64,000 nt of DNA from NCBI GenBank assembly GCA_040954595.2, contig CM082581.2, positions 1,054,001 to 1,118,000 of the forward strand, read 5' to 3'. The notes beneath the pieces are model-generated. The model was not told where the DNA came from. It was given only the letters and a program-made list of their open reading frames with translations, and searched no databases. The translations under genes and the position numbers were made by a program. This DNA is from Balanoglossus misakiensis (lineage: Eukaryota > Hemichordata). This document shows, piece by piece, positions 24,910 through 36,330 of the stretch. The number at the start of each line of letters is the position of its first letter. Within the stretch, counting starts at the first letter, position 1.

Positions 24910-25999
24910 TTCTTTTAGTTTGGTAGCCACCCCTCCTTTCTGTCCTAGCATAACAGGAGCACCATCACTGCCCAAAGCAGACAGACGATCTCTTAAGACA
25001 ATACCATTCTCTGAAGAAAACTCTTTCACTGACTGTGCAATGGTGTCTGCTCTGCCATCACCAACCTAAAACAGTGAAAATAAAACCTTGATGTTAACAC
25101 ATGCAATGTACAACTCAATGTTTGTCTCACCTGAAATAACTAGTCAGCAAAATCAATTAAATGAGGTCACTCAAAAACATGTTTAATCGTATGTTTTTAA
25201 TTCAGTGTAGACTTAAAAATTGAAAAACTTTCCACTTACTTCTTTAACTCCAAGGAAAGACACAACTGACTTCCCAGACTTCAAGGTGTACTTGGAATAG
25301 ATGATTAATTGCTTCAATACAGCCACATCAGTTGTTTTCATCTATTAACAGTGAATAGAAGTTACTTCCTTTCATCTTCTCTAAAATCTCATCACGGATG
25401 ACTTTGCCTGAAAAATGAAATAAATGAAAATTACTCTTCAGATTAAACTTATCAAAATTCACAGTAATTTGTACAGTAATTATTCTTTATTGAGTGTAAC
25501 ACTATTGCTTAAACAGTGATCCTTTCTTGAAAACAACCAGGTTTAAATAAATGTTACTACATTGCCTACAATTTAGATCTGCACAAAAATCAGTAGACCT
25601 ACTTACCAATGCAATAAACCATTATAGTTGTGGTCATCACTGCTGAGAGTACCAAGGAATGAACACCCGAGGGACTTTGCCAATTCCAAAACATGGATGA
25701 AGTTGGTGGTGTGCGGCAATTCTCTGTGCATGAGAAAATACATGCATCGTAGGACGCCGATGCATGAAGGCTTGCGTCTCAAAGGTGATGACCTTGTCAA
25801 ATGCAGCCACAAGACCGCTGCTGTTCTCGATAACTGCTGCCTCGGCGTCAAGCTGCATTGCCGCCCGGTCGATAATCGTCTCTTCATGCTGCTTGAGTTT
25901 GTCTTCGCGAAGGGTGGTACATGTACATGGAGATGTTGTAACCCAAGTCCCTCCGCACTTGGCCTTCTGCTTGTGTTTTGTACAAAGGCGACAAAACAT
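24910..25999 (-). pseudogene. hAT-derived zinc-finger/DUF4371-like protein, pseudogene
   Basis: Three exons are seen on the minus strand. Exon 1 (25,999-25,607) starts MFCRLCTKHKQKAKCGG, a CxxC zinc-finger-like head, and ends at a GTAAGT donor. Near 25,755 its reading slips to another frame, where MYFLMHRELPHTTNFIHVLE follows. Exon 2 (25,409-25,240) has a TTTTTCAG acceptor and a GTAAGT donor and reads KVIRDEILEKMKGSNFYSLL, then IDE/TTD split by an extra A at about 25,339. Exon 3 (25,065-24,910) has a TTTTAG acceptor and a GTGAGT donor and reads VGDGRADTIAQSVKEF and LGSDGAPVMLGQKGGVATKL. The order matches C17orf113/ZNF862-type proteins descended from hAT transposases. Two frameshifts and no C-terminal dimerisation exon make it a pseudogene, unless these are assembly errors. 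Start at 25,999 is the first Met before the zinc finger. Confidence 0.82.
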
Positions 26000-27114
26000 C
26001 CCTAAACTGAATAAATATCATTCTCTCAAATGCCAGCCGCATGCGGGAGCGTGCACCAGAAACAATAAATATTTACCAAGGCGGGAATGAAAAGAAAGCA
26101 GGGCGGCGCGTAAGATAGCAGGGTGGCAAAAAATAAAGGAGGGCGGGCCTGCCCAGCTAACCCCCCCCCCCCCCAAAGTATTAACGCTCTGTGTTTACCA
26201 TAGACTAATAGTGTCTCAAATTTTACCCTGTGTGAACCTGGTAAGAGACGTGTCTCAAATCTGAGAAGATTCAGGACCACTTAAACCATTCACCAATAAT
26301 AATTTATGCCAGTATTTGATCTGAGACGTTTTAGCAATTTCTTGTGTGACCCCCATATCAGTTGAAGCTGACAAATCCAGTATTTTGAATTTTTACATGG
26401 ATTTTGTATACAGTGTGAATTGTAATTAAAGCTCCATTACCTTTACCTTTTTCCTATGTTTTCAGTATCTTTGTTTAGCAGTTTCTTGTGCAAATTCCCG
26501 AAACATGATGAAACATATATGTGTATGGTCAGCATTGTTATTGTGCCAAATTGGAATTTAAGTCCAGACTAGAATCCATGAATTATTGTCAACAATGACA
26601 ATGGCCATTATACACATACATTCTGTGCTGACAAGTAACAATCTGTGTGGAGTAGAACATGAAATCGCATTTGCTACATAGAACAAAAATACTGGAAATA
26701 AAGCCAAAAGATACAACGAATGTATATTTAACTTTAACTGCATTCTCATTCTCATCTGTATATATTTTACTGAGATTGTTTCATCAGGGTTTATCAGTAT
26801 TCTAAACCAGCTTATGTGTGCATACAATCTGATTAAAATCAGATGTAGGGTACGGCGACGTCTTTTACTTCGCAGTACGGTATTCTTATACTGTCGCCTC
26901 ACACTACATCTGACCAACTCCCATAGAAGCTCCCGTTGAAAACTCTAGTAAACCAATCAGACGGTGCCTTATAGAGAACTTTAGGTATCCTTCAGTTTTG
27001 ATTGACATAACGTGCAATCTGATTGGCTTGGCCGCAACGGGACGTTGAACAAGCTTCTATATCTGATTCATATAATACTGAAAGGGTTAAGAATGGCACA
27101 CACTACATGTATGA
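26000..27114. other. Non-coding stretch, small inverted repeat
   Basis: This stretch holds a 14-C run at 26,161 and AT-rich text. A short inverted repeat has ATCAGATGTAG near 26,838 facing CTACATCTGA near 26,904, with GGCGAC/GTCGCC inside. No supported exon was found. Confidence 0.5.
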
Positions 27115-27345
27115 GCTCATGGAATGTGTTTCTTCCCATAGGATAACATTAAGAATTGATAGAAAACCCTTTTCTACTATTGTAATTTTAAGAAGTTTCA
27201 CTCATAACTCATCCAAATGAAATTAAATTGAGTGATTCATATAAGTTGTAGGCTCACCACTGTGCTCAGTTTTGAGATAAACTTAAATGTGTCCATGCCT
27301 ATAGAAAAATAACATAGAAAGACCTATGGTGAAAAATGTTGACTT
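27115..27345 (-). repeat. Dispersed repeat family 2, diverged copy
   Basis: It shares CTTCCCATAGGA, TTCTACTATTGTAATTTTAA, TTTTGAGATAAACTT and a GTGAAAAATGTTGAC end with the copy at 17,990, in the same orientation. Confidence 0.65.
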
Positions 27346-27635
27346 TAATTCAGGCTTCATTAGTGGAAAAATAATCATACTTTGTCTGGCATAGAAACTC
27401 AGAATCTACAAAAAAGGCCTTTAAAACATGAATGGAAATGAAAATACTGCTACAATAAGAAATTCTTACCTTGAATAAAGTATTTATTGGTACCACCACT
27501 TCCATAAAGAAACCACTTTGCTGGTGTAATGAGTTGTCAATCTGGGTTTGCTCATTGGCCTTGCTTTGAGTTCCAATTCATGATGATGGTGTATTAGGAC
27601 ACTGGACTTGAAACAGGTGTATGCTGGTATTATAC

Positions 27636-27975
27636 ACGTTGAAAGTATTGTCATTCTTTTAATTGTGGATTTTTGGATTATGCTGTGTATGTATAATGAG
27701 AATCCGTTAAAAATTGTAGGGGTCATTGCCCTTTTTAAAAAAAATACAGAGCCATGAATTTAGTTGATAATAGAAGAAATTTGCTGTCTCAGCATTTTTC
27801 ACCAATGGTTTGTCTATGGGCGAAGATTTTAACGCAATTTATCTCATAATAGAGCTTGGTGACCACATAATTTTTTTTGACCAATGAATTTACGTTTACT
27901 TGACTGAGCTATGTGTAAAATTTCGTGAAAAAGACAATAGTAGAAGTTTGTTTTCTGGCAATTATCGATGTAATC
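27636..27975 (+). repeat. Dispersed repeat family 2, near-complete copy
   Basis: It aligns along its length with 63,216-63,560, from GAAAGTATTGTCATT to TGTAATCCT. Shared parts include TTAGTTGATAATAGAAGAAA, ACCAATGGTTTGTCTATGG and GAGCTATGTGTAAAATTTCG. It has no terminal inverted repeats and no open frame of note, so it may be a SINE-like or MITE-derived family. Confidence 0.75.
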
Positions 27976-28337
27976 CTTTCAGGAACAGACACACATGCAC
28001 TGTTTATCAGTTTATGTTGTGCGTGTACATCCTTAAATGGTATTTGCCTCTCATGCCTTCCAAATTGTGATTCTGTTCTAGTGTTTTTGTTAAGGGCGGT
28101 ACCTAGATAAAATCTACCGGAGTACCCCAGTCACTCCGAATTAAAACAACAGAACAAGGCCAATGTCACAGTGGTCAGGCAGTCTACCAGAGTTCCCCAG
28201 TCATTTTACCGGGGTTCCCCTGGGTGTATCAATGTGGTTATATTAGGAGGTTATAGGAATATTAACGGGGTTCCCAAATCCATTACCAGTGTTCCCCGAC
28301 CTTTGCAAAAACACTGTGTTCTTGTTATCCTCCACAG

Positions 28338-28544
28338 GAAGAGACAAAGAAAAGCATAGCAACCTCTGCTGATACTGCCACAACAAGCGCAAGCACAAAC
28401 ACACCCCAGCCTGTAGCTTCTGCGAACCAACAACCCCCACCCTATCCAGCCGCAGCATACCAGCAACACTTCCAGCAGATGTCATACCCGAACCCATTCG
28501 TGTCTCAGTACGCTGCGTTTGCAGGAGCCGGACAGCCGCCATGA
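28338..28544 (+). CDS. Probable last coding exon, Q/P/A-rich C-terminus, gene unknown
   Basis: A pyrimidine-rich tract and CCACAG acceptor end at 28,337. From 28,338 the frame is open for 68 codons to TGA at 28,542. The product starts EETKKSIATSADTATTS and is rich in Thr, Ser and Ala. It then passes through QQPPPYPAAAYQQHFQQ to end SQYAAFAGAGQPP. Such low-complexity Gln/Pro/Tyr tails are common at the C-termini of RNA-binding and transcription-related proteins, but I do not recognise the family and name no function. Upstream exons were not found between 26,000 and 28,337, so the intron is long or starts outside the window. The exon is clearly less AT-rich than its surroundings. An antisense open frame (28,243-28,542) is its shadow. 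Confidence 0.6.
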   Translation, partial: EETKKSIATSADTATTSASTNTPQPVASANQQPPPYPAAAYQQHFQQMSYPNPFVSQYAAFAGAGQPP

Positions 28545-28559
28545 TATAACATCAATTAT

Positions 28560-30013
28560 ATTTGTTTTCTGAAAATGCCTATTGTTGACCAAAAGATGGC
28601 TAAATGGCAATTTTGTACTGAGCGGGGTGTCTCAATAAGACCGTTGTGCTGGTATCAGCATATTTTTTGCACACACACACACACAAAAAACGAATTTACA
28701 TACATCACAAGGGCTCTGAATATAAAGGAATAAGTTTGTATTTATTTTTTCTAACAGTTACCTTTTTGAGCAAAGAGGCCAAAATGATATTTTTTTCCCT
28801 CAGTGGGGTCAGTAAGAGTGGGTTTTTTAGTACTTTTATTTATCATTTGATCACCAATGGGAAGAAAATGGCATAATTTTCGTATTTTCTAGAAATGACA
28901 CTTTTTGGGCAAAAACTTGCCAAAAAGGCACTTTTATCTTGAGTGGCATCAATAAAACTGCTTTTTTGGAAACTTTTCACATACAGTGGGCATATAATTC
29001 ATTATCAGATCTCCGAAAGTGAAGAAAATATATAAATTTTGAGTGTTTTCTGAAAATGACGTTTTGGGGGCAAAAAGTGGCAAAATGGCATTTTTTCTTG
29101 AGTAGGATCAATAAGACTGCTATTTCTGGAATCAGCACCATTTTTTACATAGGATGAACATTTCATATATCACATGATCTCTGAGCTTTATGAAGAAAAG
29201 TTTGTTTTTAAATTTTTTTCTAAAAATGGCCTTTTTGGGCAAAAACTTTCCAAAAGGGCATTTTTGCATTAGGTTGGGTCAATAAATCTGCTTTTTTCGA
29301 ATAATCACCAGATTTTACATAGGGTGGGCATATAATACATTATCAGATCTCCGAAAGTGAAGAAAATATATAAATTTTGTGTGTTTTCTGAAAATGACGT
29401 TTTGGGGCAAAAAGTGGCAAAAATGGCATTTTTTCTTGAGTAGGGTCAATAAGACTGCTATTTCTGGAATCAGCACCATTTTTTACATAGAATGGACATT
29501 TCATATATCCAATGATCTCTGAATATGATAAACACAATTTATTTTTAGTTTTTTTGTAAAAATGACCTTTTTTGACCACAAAAAGTGGCCAAAAATGGCA
29601 TTTTTGTATTGATTGAGGTCAAAAAGACTGCTTTATTTTTTAAAGTCACCACTTTTAACATAGAATTGACTTTCCATATATCACCAGATCAATCATTATG
29701 AAGAAAACCGTGTGTTTTATTTTTTTTCTAAAAATGACGTTTTTGGGGCAAAAATTGGTCAAAAAGGCAATTTTCTGTTGTTTTGGGTCAATCGAACTAC
29801 TTTTTTCGTAATATTCACCAAATTTTACATAGAATAAGCATATCATATGTTATCAGATCTCAGAATGTGACGAAAACAATGTGTTTTTAGTGTTTTCTAA
29901 AAAAGACCATTTTGGGGTTAAAAATGGCCAAAATGGCAATTTTGTCTTGAGTGGGGTTAATAAGACTGACTTTTTTGGAATGAGCACCATTTTTTACATA
30001 GAATGGACTTCTC
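28560..30013 (+). repeat. ~166-bp tandem repeat, about nine diverged units
   Basis: Recurring order is GAAAATGAC-TTTT, GGGGCAAAAA-TGGC, AAAATGGCATTTTT, TTGAG-GGG-TCAATAAGACTGC, GGAATCAGCACCATTTTTTACATAG, ATTTCATATATCA and GATCTC. Units begin near 28,560, 28,750, 28,890, 29,050, 29,215, 29,385, 29,560, 29,725 and 29,895. Identity varies widely, so the array is old. It starts within ~20 bases of the stop codon of the upstream exon and may be transcribed as its 3' UTR. Confidence 0.85.
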
Positions 30014-32638
30014 AAACCTTCCTTACCAAAAATTCTGATTAACGGCACCTATCTCATAGTGTAACCAGACTACAAGTGAAGAACCCCAGTAACAGACGTA
30101 ACGAACAAACAAACTACATGTACTAACAACAAAGCAAGAAAAGTGTCAAGCGTCGTCAAAGAAAACGAAATAGTTCTAGCATGGTTGGTAAAAGTTATTG
30201 GTAGAAAACGAATAGGGCCTTCTACAAATGACGTCTCAGACCCGCAAACGCCACCAGAACACAAAACACATGCACAGAACAGTTTAAGCCGGTTGTTGTA
30301 TGGAGCAGCAATAATCTGCGGTTGGGCCGTCGTAGATTTTCGCTGGTGGTGAAAATAAATAAAACACGATCGATGTTCCATTTATTCCAGATCACATGCG
30401 TTTACGGCCAGAAGAGAGCATAAAAGTCTTCAAATGACCATGTGGTGGCGCACTTTTTCCGATTGGCTGTATTTCAATTTGTTCGTGGTAAATTAATTTT
30501 GTGGAGGTGACCGGCACTGAAGCTCTTAGCTAGGATGAGGTGGGATGGAAAAATGCCCCATTTGACTCATTTTAGCTGTTTTAAAATATACGACTATTTA
30601 TAGACAAAAGGAAAATAAAACAAGCGCAAAAACATACCAAACCTAGTTTTATTAATTACAAAAAAAATTGCTGAGTAAAGGTTTTCATGTGGGCATTCAC
30701 TTTGAACTTGCTAAATTAATTTAAAGAGACAAAGTCGCTCTCTCTTTGTCCTTTTGCGATGATGGAATGCTTGCTTGAAGTCTCTCGTGCAATAAATGAT
30801 GTCGATTCATACATGTATGGATGGTGTATAGGTGGTCGGAATTTACATGTCTTTGCCACGTCCAAACCAAACACACATAAAATCAAACTTTGGGTCATGA
30901 AATCGAGTTTTGTTACAGTCTAGAATTTCATGCCACCCCTTTTGGTCATATTATTCTTGGTAGGCAAAAGTGACAAGTAGTCAAGTTTCAACACAGGCAA
31001 CATTTTTTACAAACAAACCACAAAGAAGACATCAAAAGGGAGAGAATTATAGAATGGTCAATGTGTGAATAGTTAAGATACGTAAAGTGGCCGGGTTCAA
31101 CATAACATTAACTCATCGACTTCATATCGTCTTCATGCCATGGTTTTGCCTGCCCTGAAAGTTCTTGTCGTTGCAGAAGTGGTTTTGACAGAAAGAATTT
31201 AGTCTTCCGGGATGTTTGTGATTATTTGAACACCAGACAATACAATGCAACCTTGACTTCCAAAATACTTACCGGCATTGCATTATCTTACCATGGTTAG
31301 GCCTACAGAGAACAAATTTTCAACAATATTTTCTGAGTTACCGCTGATATTTGTTTTGTAGTATGGATATTAAATTATACATCCCGATACAAAACAGAAT
31401 GTTATAGAATCCTTCCTGAGTGATATTGAAAAAAATACCGGAATGCTATAGCCTAATCTATGGTTAGGGTTATTGCTATTATTTTATATCAGTAATCGAC
31501 TTTGTGTATATCAATGTCATTTTCATAACGAAAATGAACTCGAGTCTAATGTAAACGTTACGAATTGATCGAAAGGCGCTCTGATGAATGTTAACACGAG
31601 TGCGCAATGACAAGACATGCATCGTGCATGACAGTGACAACAGTTCCAATAGAGCAGTTAAAAAATAAACCGGCCGTCCGTAAATTTATCAGCTATATTT
31701 TTTTTTATTTAGTCACGTTTTCCCTGTTGCATGCTATTAGTTCAGGGGCCAGTTTTAGCAGTGCTCTATTGAGTACTTTCGTATCGATGGATTGATCTCT
31801 CGTCCAATCAGAATGGCGGATGGTAGCATGATCCGACATATTGCGTATTACAATAGGGCTTCCTCATACAGGTCAGAACAGAGAGGTCATTCCTTTTATT
31901 TTAGGACGTCTCAGCTCCTTTGTCTTTTCTGTTATTTTTTGACAAATGCGGATTGACGTTCCATTTCCAATTGGCGATAATTATATTTATTTGTATTTTA
32001 TTGCATAAGCGCTTGCTAGTCGTTTTTTAGCAATTTTTTTTGTAGTACAAAAACACTGAAGAAAACGAAATATTTTATTCATTCGCACTTCCAAAGAACA
32101 CCGTGACATAATTCCTCAATTTGCATTTCAGTGTGTGTGTCTGGTGTGTCTGCATTGACGTGAGGCGCATTCTCCACCCGCACACATACGTTGCATTGCA
32201 TTCTTTGACTAATTAGTGTTACGTCATGTTGAAGCAGGATTCTGATTGAGTAGTAAGTAAGTTGCATAATTGACGCACAGCTGGTGCCTCGTTCTCGTAC
32301 CGCTGACCATTGCATTTGAAAAATCATTGCAGCTTTGACGTTCATCAAGCATGGAGGTCCCGGTCGCCTCCATGCTTGATGATGTCGTTTCTCTGGTAAG
32401 CATGGCATTTAATGTTATTTTACAAGTACATGTACACTCCTTCTAGCAAAAACTGGTCGTGGTAGGGCGAGAGGGTCCTCCCAACATCGAAATTCTGACT
32501 TTGGGAAGCGTTACAGCACCAAACAGTAAACTCACAGTCGCATGGAATTTGTGCGTTATATTACACCGTGCGAGTAAATTGTACGTCGTTCGTTGGCTCG
32601 AGTCAGCTTTGTTATTGTGGAGCAGGTGGTACCGTAAC
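30014..32638. other. Intergenic sequence, no gene supported
   Basis: Overlapping opposite-strand open frames at 30,070-30,381 (-) and 30,143-30,352 (+) have no recognised domain. At 30,720 an AAAGAGACAAAGTC phrase followed by CTTTGTCC resembles the left end of foldback MITE family 1, but no right end is seen. A GGTGGCGCA..GATTGGCT phrase near 30,442 recurs at about 62,844. Nothing else is recognised. Confidence 0.5.
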
Positions 32639-33058
32639 ACCACAGGGGGCTCTCCCTAGGCGATTTTATTGTTTGTTTGTTGTTGTTGATTGGCATAATA
32701 AACAAATACATATTTCTTTATTAATAAATATGGTTTGTTGACATGTAAGGGTTAGGTTATTAGGGTATATTTGACAGGTTATGGTATATTCAACGGTTAG
32801 AATTAGTGTTGGCATTTTTTCGATCCATGGCCGGCATCACCCCCCCAAACCCCCCCCCCCCCCACCCCCTGTGGCTTAGTGATGCCCGGGGCCGTGGATC
32901 GAAAAAAATGCCAACAGTAACCCTAACTGTTGAATATACCCTAACACTTACATGTCAACAAACCATATTTATTAATAAAGAAATATGTATTTGTTTATTA
33001 TGCCAATCAACAACAACAAACAAACAATAAAATCGCGGAGGGAGGAGCCCCCTGTGGT
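32639..33058. mobile_element. 420-bp near-palindromic inverted-repeat element
   Basis: The left arm from 32,639 (CCACAGGGGGCTC) is repeated in reverse complement ending at 33,058 (GAGCCCCCTGTGG). The arms are about 190-200 bp and highly similar over ATTTTATTGTTTGTTTG, AATACATATTTCTTTATTAA, GTTGACATGTAAG and TTGGCATTTTTTCGATCCA. The main differences are small indels near a TTAGGG-like tract. The centre near 32,845-32,880 is a C-rich run. It is probably a foldback MITE. No clear target duplication is visible and there is no coding capacity. Confidence 0.8.
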
Positions 33059-33259
33059 AACACACTACAGTATAACTTTTAAGGCAAAGCGATAGCGAAT
33101 AAACTGACCAGGGTTGGTTTTGTTGTTGGGGAGATTTTTGGCACCATTGAGACTGTTATAAGCTACCAGTGGGAGCTATGGTATAGCCGTTAACACGCAG
33201 CCCTGCCACGCAGAGCTTCTATGACTGGTTACTAACTTCTATGTCTATTTGATTCACAG

Positions 33260-33334
33260 ATGCTGCCTGAAACTGTCTGCGTTTCAACTCGGGATTCTCT
33301 TCCTTGTCCGGGGCGAGTTTAAGACCGCTCAATG
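33260..33334 (+). CDS. Exon-like unit E1 (75 bp), gene unknown
   Basis: It is bounded by TTTGATTCACAG and GTAAGC, with a perfect TACTAAC branch-point consensus about 25 bases upstream of the AG. In phase 2 it is open: CCLKLSAFQLGILFLVRGEF then KTAQ. Four bases differ from E3 (39,746); three of the four are synonymous in this frame and the fourth is Arg/Trp. E1 ends with two bases that join E2 in frame as a Cys codon. No protein family is recognised, and a spliced non-coding RNA remains possible. Confidence 0.5.
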
Positions 33335-33576
33335 GTAAGCATGACTTGCTTTATATTTGCTTTTATCGGGTGTTGCAACCGAAACAATAGGAAGAAATGT
33401 ATGTCTACGAACTAATTTACATATTCCAGCTTTCAATACAATGTACCTGTTTTTTCCCCTTCGAATTCTGGCCTCGATTTCTTGTGATATGATCGTGATG
33501 TCATGAATTAGATGGACAACTCACAAGTTCAAATCTTCACGTGGAGCATAAAATAAATGTGGATGCATTTCCTTAA

Positions 33577-33923
33577 AGGGACAAAGTCTCTCTCTCGCTG
33601 CCCTTTTTTCCATTAATTATATTTGATACAAGACACCGTTTGTTATTCTACATGTAGATATATAGTGAATGAACGTTCAGCCACACACAACTTCCGTCCC
33701 ACTTGTAGACACGAGAGTAAAAATACTCGCCAAAATGAATAATCGTTCTTTACCATTTATTCATTTTGGGCGAGTTTTTACTCTCATATCATACAAGCGG
33801 GATGGAAGTTTTGTGTGGTTGATCATTTATTCACTATATATCCAAATGTACATTGACATAAACAGTGTCTTGTATCAAACATAATTAATGGAAAAAGGAC
33901 AGCGACAGAGAGACTTTGTCCCT
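33577..33923. mobile_element. Foldback MITE family 1, complete copy 3
   Basis: The element starts AGGGACAAAGTCTCTCTC and ends in its near-perfect complement GAGAGACTTTGTCCCT. The outer ~60 bases pair almost perfectly and the inner arms also fold back. TTAA lies at 33,573-33,576 and 33,924-33,927. The duplicated segment at 40,026-40,060 has the same flanks with a single TTAA (40,042-40,045), an empty site. TTAA targets with AGGG-type ends are reported for Kolobok/T2 MITEs of frogs and TTAA also for piggyBac. Superfamily assignment is inference. Confidence 0.95.
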
Positions 33924-34261
33924 TTAACCATATAGCTAAAATTACTCCCATATCAATACACAGGGAGATACTTTAACTTTGGCTGAACGTGTGCTAGTCC
34001 AACACTATGCTTAATCAAACTGGCTAAGAGATCTGTTATTATATTAGACGCATGAAGGAAAGTAATGTTGTTTAGAGTGAAATAAAACAATACTTTAGGC
34101 CAGAAAGAAAAATGTAAATCATGACACAAATAGGCTGGAAATTTTTTCTGACCCTATATTATACCATGTTTTGCATATTTTCACTAATTTGTATGGCCCA
34201 CATAATTCTAAAGCAAGGTTGATTGGTTACTAATTAATATTTGCATATATTTGATTCACAG

Positions 34262-34334
34262 TCTTAAACACAGCATTTCAACGTATGCCGGAGGAGGAAG
34301 AGAATACTTAGGCCTGATCCAAGACCGCTTTCCG
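34262..34334 (+). CDS. Exon-like unit E2 (73 bp), gene unknown
   Basis: It is bounded by TTTGATTCACAG and GTAAGC, with TACTAAT about 30 bases upstream of the AG. Read in phase with E1 it is open: CLKHSISTYAGGGREYLGLI then QDRFP, ending in phase 0. It differs from E4 (40,998) at one base, a synonymous TTA/CTA Leu change. E2 also resembles E1 (CLK.S at the start, AAGACCGCT near the end, matching intron borders), so the pair arose by an older exon duplication. Confidence 0.5.
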
Positions 34335-35809
34335 GTAAGCACACCTTGCTGTATACATGCTCCATAGCTTGTTTGTAAATGCTACCTTTTCCCATCAAAT
34401 AGTGAAGTCACCCTTTTAAAATTATGGTGGTGGCAAGCCACAACTGGTTATCATGAAGAGTTGGACACCACTAATAATCATTTTAATATTTTCCAATTGG
34501 TAACCTTTATGTACCACTATCCTCAACAATTTCAGTCAACAAGATTCATATTGCGCTGTATAGCAAGGCCAAACAAATATGACTGATTGATAGGGATTTT
34601 TCTGAAAATGTGACAAAATCAACAAATAAACAATAATCAGTCACCAATCATGCATTATGTGTTATTCGAGGGAACCTGAGCGGGTCCCATAAACCTGCCA
34701 ACCCATGCTAGCCATGACTTTACAAATGTTTCCGTCATACTATGCAGAAAATTCTGGCTGCCTTAAATAGGTTTTTCACTTTGCGCTAGGTGTCAAATCT
34801 CATTGCATTCTGGGCGGAAAGTCCATAACCAACTGTAGTAAGAGATAGAAGAAATGATATGTTTACTGTATTTCATGACTTCCTTCGGTCAAACATTTCT
34901 GTCTCGGTAGTTAGCATATTAAACTTTTTTTCACTTTTGCTATTTTTTCTGTTAAAAAGTTCAAGAATGACCCATCATCATTTTAGCTTATGAACTCCCA
35001 TTTCTTTAACATGGCAAAAATCGGCCATCTTGAAATTATCGACCGTATGAGATTTTCATCACTCATTTAGGGTAGCTTAAAACGTGTTTAAAGTAGGGAG
35101 AATTGTATAGGCAAGACTTGGGCTGTAAATTTGATGAAATAGCTACATGACTATTGTTCACAAGCAGCTGACTGTACTGTAAGACTGGAAGTGTTGTGTA
35201 CATATTTTACATATTCAATATTTGTAATTAGACCATGTCATGTATATCTTGGGGATTGCTCGATCACAATGTCTCTGCTGGTACAATGTCCTTTTAACAT
35301 GTTCAGTAATATGGTAGTAATTGTAAGTTTGTGTGCGGCATTTGTAAATTATTTACAATTTATAAATTATTTTGTAAGTTTCTTCATTCTCAAATTGCTT
35401 GCCTAACGTACTGCATTAACATTTAAATTTTGGTATGATTTTGAGTAGACTTTTTGTTTCAAAATTATTTTTGACACTTTTGGGTGATATGATTTTACAT
35501 GGAAAATCTGATTTCCCTGTAATTCGGTTGACAGGATTTTCATCATATCTCTAAATCATGAAGTACATGTATCAGACTTGCATCAGGCCCCCAAAATTCT
35601 AGTCGCCTTTGGCAAGTAATATTAGCCATTGATCTGGGAAAGTTACAAAAATGTGTTGTCCAAGGACGTTGAAGGTACATGTGGTTTTTACACTTGCTGC
35701 ATGTTTATAATTTGCAATAGAAATAGACACTCAGTGCCAGCCCACTATCCCGTCTCTTTATTGCTGACTTGTATGTATGTACGTATGTACGCATTTTATC
35801 AGAATTATT

Positions 35810-36160
35810 AGGTCCCATTTGGTATATGTATTTATACCATGGTACCTTACGGGATCAGTTGCACCTGTATGTATGGATGTTTGTATGTCCATCAACATCA
35901 AACATTTGGAAACTACTGGCATTTCACCTTGATATTTAATGTGCAGACAGGGCAGTAGATGGGAGTTTGTCTAAGTGAAGTTGTCATTGCCAAAATATGC
36001 AAATTAGCTGGGAAAGTGTCAAATTTGTCAAAACTTGGGAACTCAACAACTACTGGGCAAATTGCTTTCAAAATTGATAATTGGTATGCATGTACCTTAT
36101 GGTATCCTCTCACAATTCTACATGTTGTGAGCTAATAATGTGAATTTTCTATTTTTAAGC
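35810..36160 (+). repeat. Hairpin-led dispersed repeat family 3, copy 1
   Basis: The copy opens with a hairpin (AGGTCCCATTTGGTAT facing ATACCATGGTACCTT), then ATCAGTTGCACC, a short GTAT/ATGT microsatellite, CATCAACATC, AACTACTGG, CTTGATATTTA, GTCATTGCCAAAATATGCA and GTTGTGAGCTAAT. It belongs to the duplicated segment and matches 42,622. Confidence 0.8.
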
Positions 36161-36330
36161 ATTTTTTTTGTCTCTTTCCACATTGTCGGTAAAAACCTAC
36201 TTTTCTGGAATTGATCAGCTGACTTGTTTGAAATTTATTATGAAGCTTCATAGGTGATCTGAGTTACCAACCATAGTTTTGTTTAAATTGTTGCCAAAAA
36301 TTGCGTATTTATAATTTTGGAGCAATTTTT

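Noticed and set aside
25628-26090. Plus-strand open frames of 108-125 residues
   Set aside because: They lie antisense to exon 1 of the DUF4371-like pseudogene, whose minus-strand reading has recognisable domains and splice sites.
28243-28542. Minus-strand open frame of 99 residues
   Set aside because: It is a shadow of the plus-strand Gln/Pro-rich terminal exon.
30070-30381. Overlapping open frames of 103 (-) and 69 (+) residues
   Set aside because: They overlap on opposite strands with no recognised motif. The plus frame has no ATG at its stated start, and there is no supporting splice site.
32079-32659. Open frames of 109 (-), 66 (-) and 66 (+) residues
   Set aside because: They are short, overlapping and domain-free in unique intergenic DNA; no evidence of coding beyond openness.
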